From: Ferrimonas sediminum
GTDB taxonomy: Bacteria; Pseudomonadota; Gammaproteobacteria; Enterobacterales; Shewanellaceae
DNA: 64,000 nucleotides
Assembly (NCBI RefSeq): GCF_900100175.1
Contig: NZ_FNEM01000003.1
Location: 138,725-202,724, forward strand
Direction: 5' to 3'
Made by a program: the position numbers and the translations under genes. Each line of letters starts with the position of its first letter. The stretch's first letter is position 1. The notes beneath the pieces are model-generated. The model worked only from the letters and a program-made list of their open reading frames with translations. It was not told the DNA's origin and did no database searches. Positions 27,281 through 36,189 of this stretch are shown here, in pieces.

Positions 27281-28204
27281 ATGACGCAACTTGATTTAAA
27301 CCTCGTAAGATACCTGTTAGTAGTCAATGAATATCGGACTACTCATGCCATTGTCAGACACCTCGAGATCAGCCGCTCAACGCTCAATCGCGGCTTGGCC
27401 CAACTGCGAGCCCATTTTGGTAATGAGCTGTTTATCACCAGCAACGGTCGTTATGAGCCGACAGCATTCACTTCGAATCTTATTCAGCTGATTTCACCTC
27501 TTCTTCAAAATCTGGACGACTACATAAAACACTCCAGCGAAAGCTCTATTGAAAATATTGAAGGCAGCCTCAGCGTATACGCTCCGCTTTACATCACCGA
27601 ACACATTATGTTTGACCTGATGGCCGGCTTGAAACAGCACCACTGTAAGTTTGATTTAAAATTCCACGTTTGGCCGACGGGCAATCTTCCCGATCTGAAC
27701 CAAAATGACTTTGCAATTGGAATCAATTATTTTCCTTTTGATATTGATCGCCGGTTTATCCAGAGGCGTCTTGGCAGTGTTCAACTCGGCGTTTATCTGC
27801 GTGCCGACAACCCGCTGTCGATAAATCAAGAAATTGATATAAAGGAGTTACAAGAGATCAACTCCGTCAGGCTAGACCCCGGCTGCAATGTTCCATTCCT
27901 GGAAAGGGTCATGCTCGAGGAGTATGGCATAGAACTTAAATCGGACATCACCGTGCCCTCCATCCAGGCGGCGCTTCGTTGTGCAGAGCAACTGAATTAC
28001 TCTGTTTTTTCTACCAACGCCTATCCGGAACATCTTTCGCATAATTTAATTTGGCGACCGGTAATCAACGAGGGTAAGCCAGTCAATTTTGAGTATGGTT
28101 TTATCTGTAATCGCTCCTGGTATCAGCATCCTGCCATGAAGACTCTCGAAGATCTGTTGAAAACCAGTTTTCAGCACGCAATTAAAACCATACTGGAGCC
28201 ATAA
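27281..28204 (+). CDS. LysR-family regulator, divergent from AOR operon
   Basis: Regulator of 307 residues. The N-terminal DNA-binding domain reads TQLDLNLVRYLLVVNEYRTT, HAIVRHLEISRSTLNRGLAQ, LRAHFGNELFITSNGRYEPT, slightly unusual in recognition-helix sequence. The effector domain begins GSLSVYAPLYITEHIMFDLM. Divergent placement beside the AOR operon suggests it controls it; that is inference. The coding sequence is more AT-rich than its neighbours. No Shine-Dalgarno sequence precedes the ATG; a TATAAT ends four bases before it. Confidence 0.85.
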   Translation: MTQLDLNLVRYLLVVNEYRTTHAIVRHLEISRSTLNRGLAQLRAHFGNELFITSNGRYEPTAFTSNLIQLISPLLQNLDDYIKHSSESSIENIEGSLSVYAPLYITEHIMFDLMAGLKQHHCKFDLKFHVWPTGNLPDLNQNDFAIGINYFPFDIDRRFIQRRLGSVQLGVYLRADNPLSINQEIDIKELQEINSVRLDPGCNVPFLERVMLEEYGIELKSDITVPSIQAALRCAEQLNYSVFSTNAYPEHLSHNLIWRPVINEGKPVNFEYGFICNRSWYQHPAMKTLEDLLKTSFQHAIKTILEP

Positions 28205-28317
28205 CCGCGAACCCCTGCCGGGATCCGGATAGCCAATTTCCTTCAGTGCCACCCTGCCGGTTTGCTGATGATCATCGGGGCGCTTCGCCGCCTCCTCCCG
28301 GAGGGGTCACCGCAGAT

Positions 28318-28336
28318 GACAACAATTATCATTTGC
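28318..28336 (+). promoter_or_regulatory. Fur-box-like site before the flippase gene
   Basis: GACAACAATTATCATTTGC matches 13 of 19 positions of the E. coli Fur consensus, counted by eye. It lies about 60 bases before the flippase start, where it could block a promoter. It suggests iron control of this gene. Confidence 0.5.
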
Positions 28337-28396
28337 ATTAAGTGTCGATTCGGGCGACACTAGCCCCTCTTAACCATCACCGAGGAATCGTCCGCA

Positions 28397-29692
28397 GTGC
28401 CCCACGTCGCCACCCAAGTCAGTTCTGAGCGATTACTTAATCTCAAACAGGCGTTTTTCAATGGTATCCTGGCAACGCTGGCCAGCATCGGCCTGGGGTT
28501 TGGCTTTAAACTGTGGTTGGCCCAATGGGTCGCCAAATCGGATCTCGCCCTCTATAACACCGTTATCGACGTCATCTCCCTGTCTCTGATCCTGCTGACC
28601 GGATTCCGGTCATCGATGATGGTCAGCTACAGCCAGACCCGCAAAGATCGTGACATCATCAACATCTTTCGCATCAGCTTGATTCTGATGGTGCTACTGA
28701 CCTGGGGGATGGTTATCCCCTACATCAAGCACCAGCTCAACATCGATGTGGGCTACGTTGAACTGATGGGAGTCATCATGGCCATGGGCCTCAAGGTGTA
28801 CGCCAACAACCTGCTGGGAATGTACCGCCTGTATACCCTCACCAATCGCTTTACCTGGATCGAACCCCTGGCCAACATCGGCTTCTTCCTGGTGTTGTGG
28901 TTCGGGCTGCAGTTGAGTGCCTTGCAGGCGCTGTTCTACAGCATGATTCTCTCCAGCGGCAGCGCCGCCATCTACATGCTGCGACAACGGCGCAAGGTCG
29001 TTGCGACCCAACCCCTGAGCAAAGTCCAGATGGAACCGGCGATGGTGGCCTACGTGAAGAAGAGCTTTACCGCCGCCCTGGAGGCCGGTGCCAGCATCCT
29101 GATGGTCTATATCACGGTGTTGCTGACCATTCGCGACTTCAGTATCAATGAGTTAGGGGATTTTCAGGTGGTCGTCCGGCCGATCCTGACCTACATGACG
29201 CTGCTGTTCGTATTTCCCATCTACCGCTTTGTGCTGCCGGAATTGGCCCAGTGTCTGCGAGACGACGCTCACCATCAGGTCGAGGAGATCAAACGCTGGA
29301 TTTTCCGGTTGGCGGGCACGGTCGGTGTGACGTTTTTTGCCATCACCGCCCTATTTGGCGATCCCCTGATCCGCTGGCTGTTTCCCGAGGAATACGCCCA
29401 GGCAGCCCCGGTGCTGACCCACGTCGCCCTGTTCTTTGTCTTTATGATGCTGAACGCCTACCAACTGGCTTACATCAAGGCCAACGGCAGCTTTACTCTG
29501 AGCCTGGGTATTCGAGTGACCGGTATCCTGACCCTGCTGATCAGCTACAACGTCCTGGAACTGCTCACCGACAACGTGGTAGCAGTGGTCATTGCCCAGG
29601 GCTGTGGTTACGCGATGATGTTCATTCTGTCGATGTTCGCCGAACACCAGTTGCAGAGACGCCACCACGGCTCCGAGCTACAAACCGCCTAG
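28397..29692 (+). CDS. Polysaccharide-type flippase (MOP superfamily)
   Basis: Membrane protein of 431 residues with about 12 helices (LKQAFFNGILATLASIGLGF, IIDVISLSLILLTGFRSSMM-like, SALQALFYSMILSSGSAAIY, VVAVVIAQGCGYAMMFILSM), the layout of Wzx/MurJ/MATE-type exporters. A lipid-linked sugar or a small metabolite could be carried. No glycosyltransferase or polysaccharide gene surrounds it, so the substrate cannot be guessed. The start is a GTG at 28397 with GAGGAATCG upstream. It lies behind a Fur-like site, and alone, which is unusual for O-antigen flippases. Confidence 0.8.
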   Translation: MPHVATQVSSERLLNLKQAFFNGILATLASIGLGFGFKLWLAQWVAKSDLALYNTVIDVISLSLILLTGFRSSMMVSYSQTRKDRDIINIFRISLILMVLLTWGMVIPYIKHQLNIDVGYVELMGVIMAMGLKVYANNLLGMYRLYTLTNRFTWIEPLANIGFFLVLWFGLQLSALQALFYSMILSSGSAAIYMLRQRRKVVATQPLSKVQMEPAMVAYVKKSFTAALEAGASILMVYITVLLTIRDFSINELGDFQVVVRPILTYMTLLFVFPIYRFVLPELAQCLRDDAHHQVEEIKRWIFRLAGTVGVTFFAITALFGDPLIRWLFPEEYAQAAPVLTHVALFFVFMMLNAYQLAYIKANGSFTLSLGIRVTGILTLLISYNVLELLTDNVVAVVIAQGCGYAMMFILSMFAEHQLQRRHHGSELQTA

Positions 29693-29720
29693 CCTGGCAA
29701 GATCCAGTGACTTCCCGGGC

Positions 29721-30002
29721 TCAGCTGCGCTTGATGCGAACCACCCTCATCACCTCGACCTCAAACCCGGCGACGGTCTCCACGTCGACATAATAGGTCA
29801 AGTTGACCCGGGCGCCCTTCAGGCTCTGGTAGCGCTGCTTACGCTTGTATTTAAATGCCACCTGATGTCCATCCAGCATCAGGGTGTTGTTCACCCAATC
29901 GCCGCTGTCCCTTTGCACGTGAGACGCCACTTTCTGATACTCGGAGTGAACCAGTTTCTGATGACGCTGAATCAGGGCATCGGGATCGGAGGCTTTCATC
30001 AT
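29721..30002 (-). CDS. Hypothetical 93-aa protein downstream of OhrR-like gene
   Basis: Small soluble protein with a helical start (ASDPDALIQRHQKLVHSEYQ) and a beta-rich remainder (VNLTYYVDVETVAGFEVEVM), basic C-terminus VVRIKRS. No family recognised. The ATG at 30002 overlaps the stop of the regulator gene in TGATG, so it is co-translated with it. A role in the same peroxide or electrophile response is possible from context only. Confidence 0.75.
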   Translation of the reverse strand: MMKASDPDALIQRHQKLVHSEYQKVASHVQRDSGDWVNNTLMLDGHQVAFKYKRKQRYQSLKGARVNLTYYVDVETVAGFEVEVMRVVRIKRS

Positions 30003-30427
30003 CAAACCTTGGCCAGTTGATCTGCCAGCGTCAGGCAGTGGCGGCGCAGAGTATCGATCACCTGGGGATCGATGTCGGTTTTTTGCTCCAGTTCGGACTT
30101 CACCACCGCCGCCTGCTGTTGCAACGCCTGCCCGGTTTCAGTCAGGGCGATCACCTTGCGGCGCTCGTCCTCACTGCTGACGGTACGCGTCAGCATCCCT
30201 TTACCTTCCAGACGCTTAACCACCGGGGTCAGGCTGCCAGGATCGAGCCGGGTTTGTCTGGACAGCTCGGTCAGACTGACTTTGTCCTCCAGCCACAGCG
30301 CCTGCATCACCAGATACTGACCATAGGTCAGGTCAAACCTCTCCAGCAGAGGTCGGTACGCCCGGGTCAGCGCATTGCTGGCGGTATAGAGGGCAAAACA
30401 CAGGTTGTCAGACAGTTGCGGTTTCAT
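30002..30427 (-). CDS. OhrR-like MarR-family regulator
   Basis: Winged-helix repressor of 141 residues. The N-terminal LSDNLCFALYTASNALTRAY matches OhrR proteins, where the cysteine in LCFALY is the peroxide-sensing residue. The rest follows (FDLTYGQYLVMQALWLEDKV, DPGSLTPVVKRLEGKGMLTR, EDERRKVIALTETGQAL). Start chosen at 30427, after TGGAGAAATT; an in-frame ATG at 30454 is less likely. Divergent from a CurA-like reductase rather than the usual ohr, so the inducer may be an electrophile or a lipid peroxide product. It probably represses both directions through the repeats at 30482-30565. Confidence 0.88.
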   Translation of the reverse strand: MKPQLSDNLCFALYTASNALTRAYRPLLERFDLTYGQYLVMQALWLEDKVSLTELSRQTRLDPGSLTPVVKRLEGKGMLTRTVSSEDERRKVIALTETGQALQQQAAVVKSELEQKTDIDPQVIDTLRRHCLTLADQLAKV

Positions 30428-30481
30428 AATTTCTCCAGAATGAAACTGCATCATACCTTCACCCGGTCATTTCTCAAATAA

Positions 30482-30565
30482 TTAGCGCACAAAACATTTG
30501 CGCACAACAATCTATTCCGATACAGTGCAGCCAATTAGTTAGCGCGCAAATCAATAGCGCATCAA
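30482..30565. promoter_or_regulatory. Duplicated MarR/OhrR-type operator region
   Basis: Four GCGC-centred copies lie between the divergent genes: TTAGCGCACAAA (30482), TTTGCGCACAA (30497), TTAGCGCGCAAA (30539) and ATAGCGCATCAA (30554). Copies within a pair are 15 bases apart, and the two pairs are exactly 57 bases apart. They are probably two operators, one per promoter. Confidence 0.65.
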
Positions 30566-30581
30566 CCATTGAGGACAAATC

Positions 30582-31583
30582 ATGAACAGCCATGTCATTA
30601 CTCTGGCCTGCCGCCCGGTAGGCCTGCCTACCGCCGACAACTTTCAGCTGCAATCACAGGCACTGCCGGCACTGCAACCTGGGCAGGTGCTGGTCAAAAA
30701 CCTGTGGATGTCGGTCGACCCCTACATGCGCGGCCGCATGATTGACCGCAAAAGTTACATCGCCCCGTTTCAACTCGGAGAGCCACTGGAAGGCGGTGCC
30801 ATCGGCGAAGTGATCGAATCCCGACATCCGGATTTTACTGTCGGTAGCCACGTCAGCAGCATGCTGGGCTGGCGCAGCCACTTCATCAGCCGTGGTGACG
30901 ACCTGACCCGCCTGCCCGACACGCCGCTGCCTCTGCAGAGCTTCCTCGGTATTATGGGCATGCCCGGCATGACCGCCTGGGTCGGACTCAACCGCATTGC
31001 GGCGCTGAAAGCCGGCGACACCGTCTTTGTGTCGGCGGCATCGGGTGCCGTGGGCAGCGCCGCCTGCCAGATTGCCAAACTGGCGGGCTGTACCGTTATC
31101 GGCTCCACCGGCTCGGCCGGAAAAGTGGACCAGTTGAAACAACTTGGTGTCGATGAGGTAATCAACTACAAACAGGTGGACTCCCTAAGCGATGCCATCG
31201 CCACCGCCGCGCCCCAGGGCATCGACGTCTACTTTGAAAATGTCGGCGGCGACCACCTCGAAGCGGTGCTGAACCACATGAATGACCATGGCCGCATTGC
31301 GGTGTGCGGCATGATCGCCCACTACAACGACACCGAGGCGCAGCCAGGGCCGGCCAACCTGGCCAACCTGATCATCAAAAAGCTGAAGATGGAAGGCTTT
31401 ATCGTGTTTGATCACTGGGAACATTACGGCGAGTTCGCCGCCCAGATGGGCCAGTGGCTGGCCGAAGGAAAGATTCAGTCCCAGGAAACCGTCTATCACG
31501 GCCTGGAGCAGGCCGCCGATGCCTTCATCGGCCTGTTTGAAGGCAAAAACAGCGGCAAGATGCTGGTTAAACTGGGTGAATAA
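30582..31583 (+). CDS. NADPH-dependent double-bond reductase, CurA-like
   Basis: Medium-chain dehydrogenase/reductase without zinc, 333 residues, of the leukotriene B4 dehydrogenase / CurA (YncB) group, which reduces alpha,beta-unsaturated carbonyls. The N-terminus has VKNLWMSVDPYMRGRMIDR, the nucleotide fold SAASGAVGSAACQIAKLAGC, then YFENVGGDHLEAVLNHMNDH and the C-terminal FEGKNSGKMLVKLGE. All are family features. The gene is divergent from an OhrR-like repressor, which suits detoxification of reactive aldehydes or enones. The ATG follows TTGAGGACAAATC. Confidence 0.9.
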   Translation: MNSHVITLACRPVGLPTADNFQLQSQALPALQPGQVLVKNLWMSVDPYMRGRMIDRKSYIAPFQLGEPLEGGAIGEVIESRHPDFTVGSHVSSMLGWRSHFISRGDDLTRLPDTPLPLQSFLGIMGMPGMTAWVGLNRIAALKAGDTVFVSAASGAVGSAACQIAKLAGCTVIGSTGSAGKVDQLKQLGVDEVINYKQVDSLSDAIATAAPQGIDVYFENVGGDHLEAVLNHMNDHGRIAVCGMIAHYNDTEAQPGPANLANLIIKKLKMEGFIVFDHWEHYGEFAAQMGQWLAEGKIQSQETVYHGLEQAADAFIGLFEGKNSGKMLVKLGE

Positions 31584-31690
31584 CCGACGCTTCTCCGGGG
31601 TTGGCGCCACTCCCTTCCGGCACCAACCCCAACTCGGTGTTATGCTTACTGGTACTGGTCAGGGAGCATCACGCCAGTGAGGAGGGAGTT

Positions 31691-32062
31691 GTGCATCACC
31701 ACGCGTTGATCAATGCCTTAAAAGCCAGCCAAAACTGGATAAACCAGTTCAATCACGGCAATCTCGACTACTGCGTTGCCAGCTATACCGAAGGGGCCCA
31801 GCTCGAGGTGATCCCCATGGGCCGCTTTGAGGGACGCAAGGCCATTCGCGAATTCTGGCAGGGCATCATGCAGTCGGGCGCGGCCGATCTCTGCTATCGA
31901 AAAACCTGGCTAAAACTCATCGATGACAACAACGTTCAGCTGGGCAGTGAATGGTCGATGAACATCGGCCACGGCGTCATTACCCTGGAACAGTGGCAAC
32001 GTCAGGCCGACGGCCACTGGAAACTGACCCACGATGCTTTTGAGATACTGGAGCAATATTAG
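31691..32062 (+). CDS. SnoaL/NTF2-like protein
   Basis: Small alpha+beta barrel protein of about 123 residues: LKASQNWINQFNHGNLDYCV, ASYTEGAQLEVIPMGRFEGR, AIREFWQGIMQSGAADLCYR, and LEQWQRQADGHWKLTHDAFE match the SnoaL-like ketosteroid-isomerase fold. The substrate is unknown. The GTG at 31691 is preceded by GGAGGGAG and gives a normal domain start (HHHALINALK); a TTG frame start at 31601 lacks a ribosome site. It stands after the reductase gene with a 107-base gap. Confidence 0.8.
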   Translation: MHHHALINALKASQNWINQFNHGNLDYCVASYTEGAQLEVIPMGRFEGRKAIREFWQGIMQSGAADLCYRKTWLKLIDDNNVQLGSEWSMNIGHGVITLEQWQRQADGHWKLTHDAFEILEQY

Positions 32063-32141
32063 CAACGCAATCCGCCCTAAAGTTGCAACTTGCTTCAGCT
32101 GTAGCTAATTTAAAGGGCTGACGCTTCGATGAAGGATGGAC

Positions 32142-32576
32142 ATGGACAGTTTGCAATTCACGCAAGTCGCCCCCCCCAATGACGGTGAGATCGCGGCACT
32201 AAAGCAGGGACTGACCGGCTTTAACGACGCGGTTACCGGCAGCCTGCAACATGAAAAAATTGCCTGTTTCATCAAAAACAGCAGCGATGACATCGTTGGC
32301 GGCATCGCCGGTGAAGTAAAGCTGGGCTGGTTGCACGTCGACGGTATCTGGGTTCAGGAGTGCCAGCGACGCCAAGGTGCCGGCTCCCGGCTGCTCGCCC
32401 AACTTGAGGGATACGCCCACGCCAAGGGCGCTCACGGGATTCACATCAAGACCACCAATTTCATGGCACTGGAGTTCTACCAGCAACACAGCTACGAAGT
32501 CTTTGCCAAGCTGGAAGACATGCCACCAGGCTACGTCAGCTTCTTCCTGAAGAAGGAACTCAACGCCCAGATGTAA
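32142..32576 (+). CDS. GNAT N-acetyltransferase
   Basis: Acetyltransferase of about 144 residues: DIVGGIAGEVKLGWLHVDGI, WVQECQRRQGAGSRLLAQLE (acetyl-CoA loop RRQGAG), GIHIKTTNFMALEFYQQHSY and EVFAKLEDMPPGYVSFFLKK. The last part matches small GNATs that end with a glycine-tyrosine and a hydrophobic strand. Target unknown. I chose the ATG at 32142, six bases after GAAGGA; an ATG at 32136 sits too close to that site. Confidence 0.88.
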   Translation: MDSLQFTQVAPPNDGEIAALKQGLTGFNDAVTGSLQHEKIACFIKNSSDDIVGGIAGEVKLGWLHVDGIWVQECQRRQGAGSRLLAQLEGYAHAKGAHGIHIKTTNFMALEFYQQHSYEVFAKLEDMPPGYVSFFLKKELNAQM

Positions 32577-32584
32577 CATCACCG

Positions 32585-33274
32585 CTACGACGACGGCCCG
32601 CAGTGATCGTCGTCTTTAGAGGGGCTCAGCGACCCGGTGCCCAACAACCAGTCGGTGAACGGCCAGGTAATGTTAAAGTTGATTCGGTTCATCCGCTTAG
32701 GGTGATGATGCAGACGATGGCGCTCACGCATGCTGGCGAAAAAGCCGATTCGAAACAACCGGTGAGTGGCAGGAAGGTGCCAGCAGAAGTGGCTGACCTC
32801 ATACCACAGGTAGGCCGCCACGGTGGTGGCCAACCACAACCAACCGCTGTTGGCTCCCAACCACCTTCCCAGCCCCAGAGCAACCAGAGCATTGCCCAGG
32901 CTGATCACCAGGATCAGATACGGCGGAAACAATACCACCCGCCAATCGCGGCTATCCCGACACAACAGATCCTGATGGGTGAAAAAACGGTGATGATCAC
33001 CACTGTGGCGCTGATAGAACAGCGGCAAGATCCGGGTCCGGCGGTGCCCCAGCCAGCGGTGAGCGACGTACTCCAACACATTGGCCACCAGCAGTGCCAC
33101 TGCCACCGTCCACCATTGCCAACCGGATACCGACTCCAGCTGCACCAGGGCCAGCGCCATCACCCCGCTCCCAAACAGCGCCACCGCGGCCGCATGCCAA
33201 GGCCCCCGATAAGCGGGAGAAACCCCCTGCCGGTACCGCTGTTGGAAGGCCCGTTGACGCTCTATCCAGTCCAT
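32585..33274 (-). CDS. Fatty acid hydroxylase / sterol desaturase family protein
   Basis: Membrane di-iron enzyme of 229 residues. Four histidine clusters are seen in order: HRWLGH, HSGDHH, HFCWH and HRLHHH, the eight-plus-histidine signature. Helices include AAAVALFGSGVMALALVQLE and WWTVAVALLVANVLEYVAHR. The substrate could be a fatty acyl chain, a carotenoid or a sterol-like lipid. The gene ends convergently with the acetyltransferase gene, nine bases apart, and has no lipid-biosynthesis neighbour. Confidence 0.88.
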   Translation of the reverse strand: MDWIERQRAFQQRYRQGVSPAYRGPWHAAAVALFGSGVMALALVQLESVSGWQWWTVAVALLVANVLEYVAHRWLGHRRTRILPLFYQRHSGDHHRFFTHQDLLCRDSRDWRVVLFPPYLILVISLGNALVALGLGRWLGANSGWLWLATTVAAYLWYEVSHFCWHLPATHRLFRIGFFASMRERHRLHHHPKRMNRINFNITWPFTDWLLGTGSLSPSKDDDHCGPSS

Positions 33275-33587
33275 GATCGCGACTTCCTCTGGTATGCCTG
33301 ACCACTCAAGCTAACGGCATCACCACCAAACTACAACAGCGGGGAAAACACCGATGAATAAAAACATCGTACAACAGGCGCCCACAACTCATTCATCCTC
33401 CGGCTTGAGGCCATTGCCAAAGTACACTCACCCATCGTAGTTTTCCGTGACACTATCTGTTCAAAATGCTCCGACAAAGTGACATAATACCCCACCAAAA
33501 CGGCATCCAAATCAAAAATAAAACTATAAACAACAGATATTTAGAGCAATTCGCTAAGGCGTAAATTTCAGGTGGCGCGGAGTCGTA
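33275..33587. other. Intergenic region with promoter of the GGDEF-EAL gene
   Basis: About 310 bases between divergent genes, AT-rich in its last 130 bases, where a promoter is expected. A 28-codon frame at 33354-33440 has weak features and was not called. No operator was recognised. Confidence 0.45.
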
Positions 33588-36104
33588 ATGGATTATCAAC
33601 AAGTTGAGCTGTCAAAAGTACATCATACAGCCAAACAGTGGCTGCCCAGCCTGCAGATACTGGAACGCTCTCTGGGAGCCCACGCTCTGATCGCCTACCT
33701 CGATCACGACGACGCCCTGCAGCCGCTGGTAGCCTCCGCATCACTGTCTGCTGAAGAACAGCGCCAACTGCTGCACGAAGTCACCGCCAGGCGGATAACC
33801 GAAACCTCCTTTGCAAGTAACGCCGAACCGGCCACGGCTGATCTCACCCCTCAACGGATGATCGAGCTGTTCCTTCCCACTCAGGCTCTGTTTGGCGTTC
33901 TGTGTCTGTGCAGCGGCGATGACAGCCCCCTCCCTGAGGAAGCACTGATCCTTGCCGACAACCTGGCAGCCCGAATTCAGCGCGATCTGGCCCTGCTTCA
34001 GCAAGACTGCCTCAATGAGTTCAACCGGCAGCAAGGCCAACTTCAGTCCGAATCGTTGCCCAGCCTGCAGGCGTTCATCAACAGCATCGAAGGACATATC
34101 TGGATCAAAAACCTGGATGGCATCTATGTCTGTGCCAACCACAACGTTAGCCGCGACTGGGGCACCTCCCCCATCGGCAAAAATGACTTGCAGCTGTTTG
34201 GGGCTGAACGCAGTGCCATCTTTGATGCCGCCGATCGAAACGCCATCCGCAGTGGCAAGCCCATTGTCACCGAAGAGTGTGCCGATGCCGATGACCCGGA
34301 TCAGAACCGCTGGCTCGAGACCATCAAAAGTCCGGTGATCTCCGAGACCGGCGAGGTTGTGGGTGTCATCGGCATGACCCGCAACATCAGTCAAAGAAAG
34401 GCGTTTCAGGACCAACTTTCCCTGGCAGCCACAGTGTTTGCTAACTCCGTCGAGGGTGTATTGATCACCGACCGCCACGGTACCATCATTGAGGTCAACA
34501 ACGCCTTTACCGAAATTACCGGCTACCGGCGTGAGGAGGCGATCAGCCTCAACCCGCGCATTCTCAAGTCCGGCCGTTACGACAACGGCTTTTATGAGAC
34601 GATGTGGCAATCCCTGACTCAGGAGGGCCAATGGCAGGGTGAGTTATGGAACCGCCGCAAGGACGGCAGCCTCTACCCTCAGATGACCACGCTCTCTGCG
34701 GTATACGACGATCACCGGCGCATCCGTTATTACGTGGCGGTGTTTGCCGACATCTCGGAGCAGAAGCAGGCGGAGGAACGCCTGGCCCACATGGCCTACC
34801 ACGATCCGCTCACCGGGCTGCCCAACCGGGCTAAGATGCAGGCGGAACTCAAGCTGGCCATCGAACGGGCCGAAGAGCGACAACAGCAGATGGCGGTGGT
34901 GTTTGTGGACGTCGACCATTTTAAGCTGATCAACGACAGCGCCGGCCACCTGGTGGGTGACGAAGTGTTATGCGAAGTGGCCAACCGGCTGAAGCAACAG
35001 GTACGCCAGGTCGACACCGTCGCTCGCATTGGTGGGGATGAATTTGTGGTACTGCTGTCCGGTATTCCCGATAGCCAGGCAGCCACGGCTGTGGTCAGCA
35101 AGCTGATGGCCCTGTTTGAAAGACCCTTTGAGCTCGGCAGCGGCGATCAGTTACGCCTGACCTCCAGTCTGGGCATCGCCCTGTTCCCTCAGGATGGCCG
35201 CAACAGCGACACCTTGTTGAAACACGCCGACAGCGCCATGTACCGCGCCAAACAGCAGGGACGCAACAGCTTCTCCTTCTTCACTCAGTCGCAAAATGAA
35301 CGGTCATTGGAGCACCTGAAGCTGCAGAGCGATCTCCACGATGCCATCGCCAACCACGAACTGCACCTGAACTATCAGCCCCAGTACGATCTGGCCTCAA
35401 ACCGAATCGTAGGCATCGAAGCGCTGATCCGCTGGCACCACCCCAGACTCGGAGTACTGGGCCCGGCCCGCTTTATCAACATGGCCGAACGCATGGGGCT
35501 GATCACCGATATTGGCCTGGTGGTGTTAACCCAAGCCTGTCACCAGGCAAGCCAATGGCTGTCTCAGGGGCTGGAGTTTGGCCGGATCGCGGTGAATGTG
35601 GCAGGTCCGCAACTGTTGCGACGGGACTTTAGCGACGAAGTTCAGGCGGTGCTCAAGCAGACCGGCTGTCCGGCCAGTGCCCTGGAGCTGGAGGTCACGG
35701 AAAACTTCCTGATTCAAAACCCCGACGATGCCATCCGCAACCTGAATCAGCTCAGGGCACTGGGTATCCACATCGCCATCGATGACTTTGGAACCGGCTA
35801 CTCCTCCCTCAGTTACCTGAAGCGACTGCCGTTAACCACACTGAAGATCGATCAGAGTTTTGTGCACGGCATCAGCGTCGATGCCGACAATCAGGTGATC
35901 GCCAAGGCGATCATCTCCATGGGCAACTCATTGTCTCTGAATGTCATTGCCGAAGGGGTAGAAACCAGGGAGCAGGCTCAGTTCCTGGCGGAAAATGGCT
36001 GTGAACAAGCCCAGGGATTTTTATTCAGCAGACCGGTCAATGACTCAGCCATACTGAAACTGTTAACGCAGCAAACCGATCCGCAGCCACTGCTGCAGCC
36101 CTAA
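33588..36104 (+). CDS. Dual-domain c-di-GMP protein (PAS-PAS-GGDEF-EAL)
   Basis: Cytoplasmic signalling protein of 838 residues, no membrane helices. The N-terminal 150 residues are a GAF-like region (AYLDHDDALQPLVASASLSA). PAS 1: FINSIEGHIWIKNLDGIYVC. PAS 2: NSVEGVLITDRHGTIIEVNN. GGDEF domain: DVDHFKLINDSAGHLVGDEV and RIGGDEFVVLLSG. EAL domain: GIEALIRWHHPRLGVLGPAR, ELEVTENFLIQNPDDAIRNL, DDFGTGYSSLSYLKRLPLTT and AEGVETREQAQFLAENGCEQ. Catalytic residues of both enzymes look intact, so it may make and degrade c-di-GMP. GCGGAG precedes the ATG. Confidence 0.94.
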   Translation: MDYQQVELSKVHHTAKQWLPSLQILERSLGAHALIAYLDHDDALQPLVASASLSAEEQRQLLHEVTARRITETSFASNAEPATADLTPQRMIELFLPTQALFGVLCLCSGDDSPLPEEALILADNLAARIQRDLALLQQDCLNEFNRQQGQLQSESLPSLQAFINSIEGHIWIKNLDGIYVCANHNVSRDWGTSPIGKNDLQLFGAERSAIFDAADRNAIRSGKPIVTEECADADDPDQNRWLETIKSPVISETGEVVGVIGMTRNISQRKAFQDQLSLAATVFANSVEGVLITDRHGTIIEVNNAFTEITGYRREEAISLNPRILKSGRYDNGFYETMWQSLTQEGQWQGELWNRRKDGSLYPQMTTLSAVYDDHRRIRYYVAVFADISEQKQAEERLAHMAYHDPLTGLPNRAKMQAELKLAIERAEERQQQMAVVFVDVDHFKLINDSAGHLVGDEVLCEVANRLKQQVRQVDTVARIGGDEFVVLLSGIPDSQAATAVVSKLMALFERPFELGSGDQLRLTSSLGIALFPQDGRNSDTLLKHADSAMYRAKQQGRNSFSFFTQSQNERSLEHLKLQSDLHDAIANHELHLNYQPQYDLASNRIVGIEALIRWHHPRLGVLGPARFINMAERMGLITDIGLVVLTQACHQASQWLSQGLEFGRIAVNVAGPQLLRRDFSDEVQAVLKQTGCPASALELEVTENFLIQNPDDAIRNLNQLRALGIHIAIDDFGTGYSSLSYLKRLPLTTLKIDQSFVHGISVDADNQVIAKAIISMGNSLSLNVIAEGVETREQAQFLAENGCEQAQGFLFSRPVNDSAILKLLTQQTDPQPLLQP

Positions 36105-36120
36105 CACCACCGCGGTGTTT
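36103..36120 (+). terminator. Weak terminator after the GGDEF-EAL gene
   Basis: AACACC, a five-base loop and GGTGTT, followed by TTCTGTG, overlap the stop codon. The stem is only six pairs and the T-run short. Confidence 0.4.
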
Positions 36121-36189
36121 CTGTGTGGCGCCAGAAACCGTCCAGGCAGGGACAACACCACATCGGATACGGGTCAGATGGTCAATTGG

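Noticed and set aside
33354-33440. 28-codon plus-strand frame beginning MNKNIVQQ
   Set aside because: Only a weak GGGGAAAA upstream, no membrane helix or recognisable feature.
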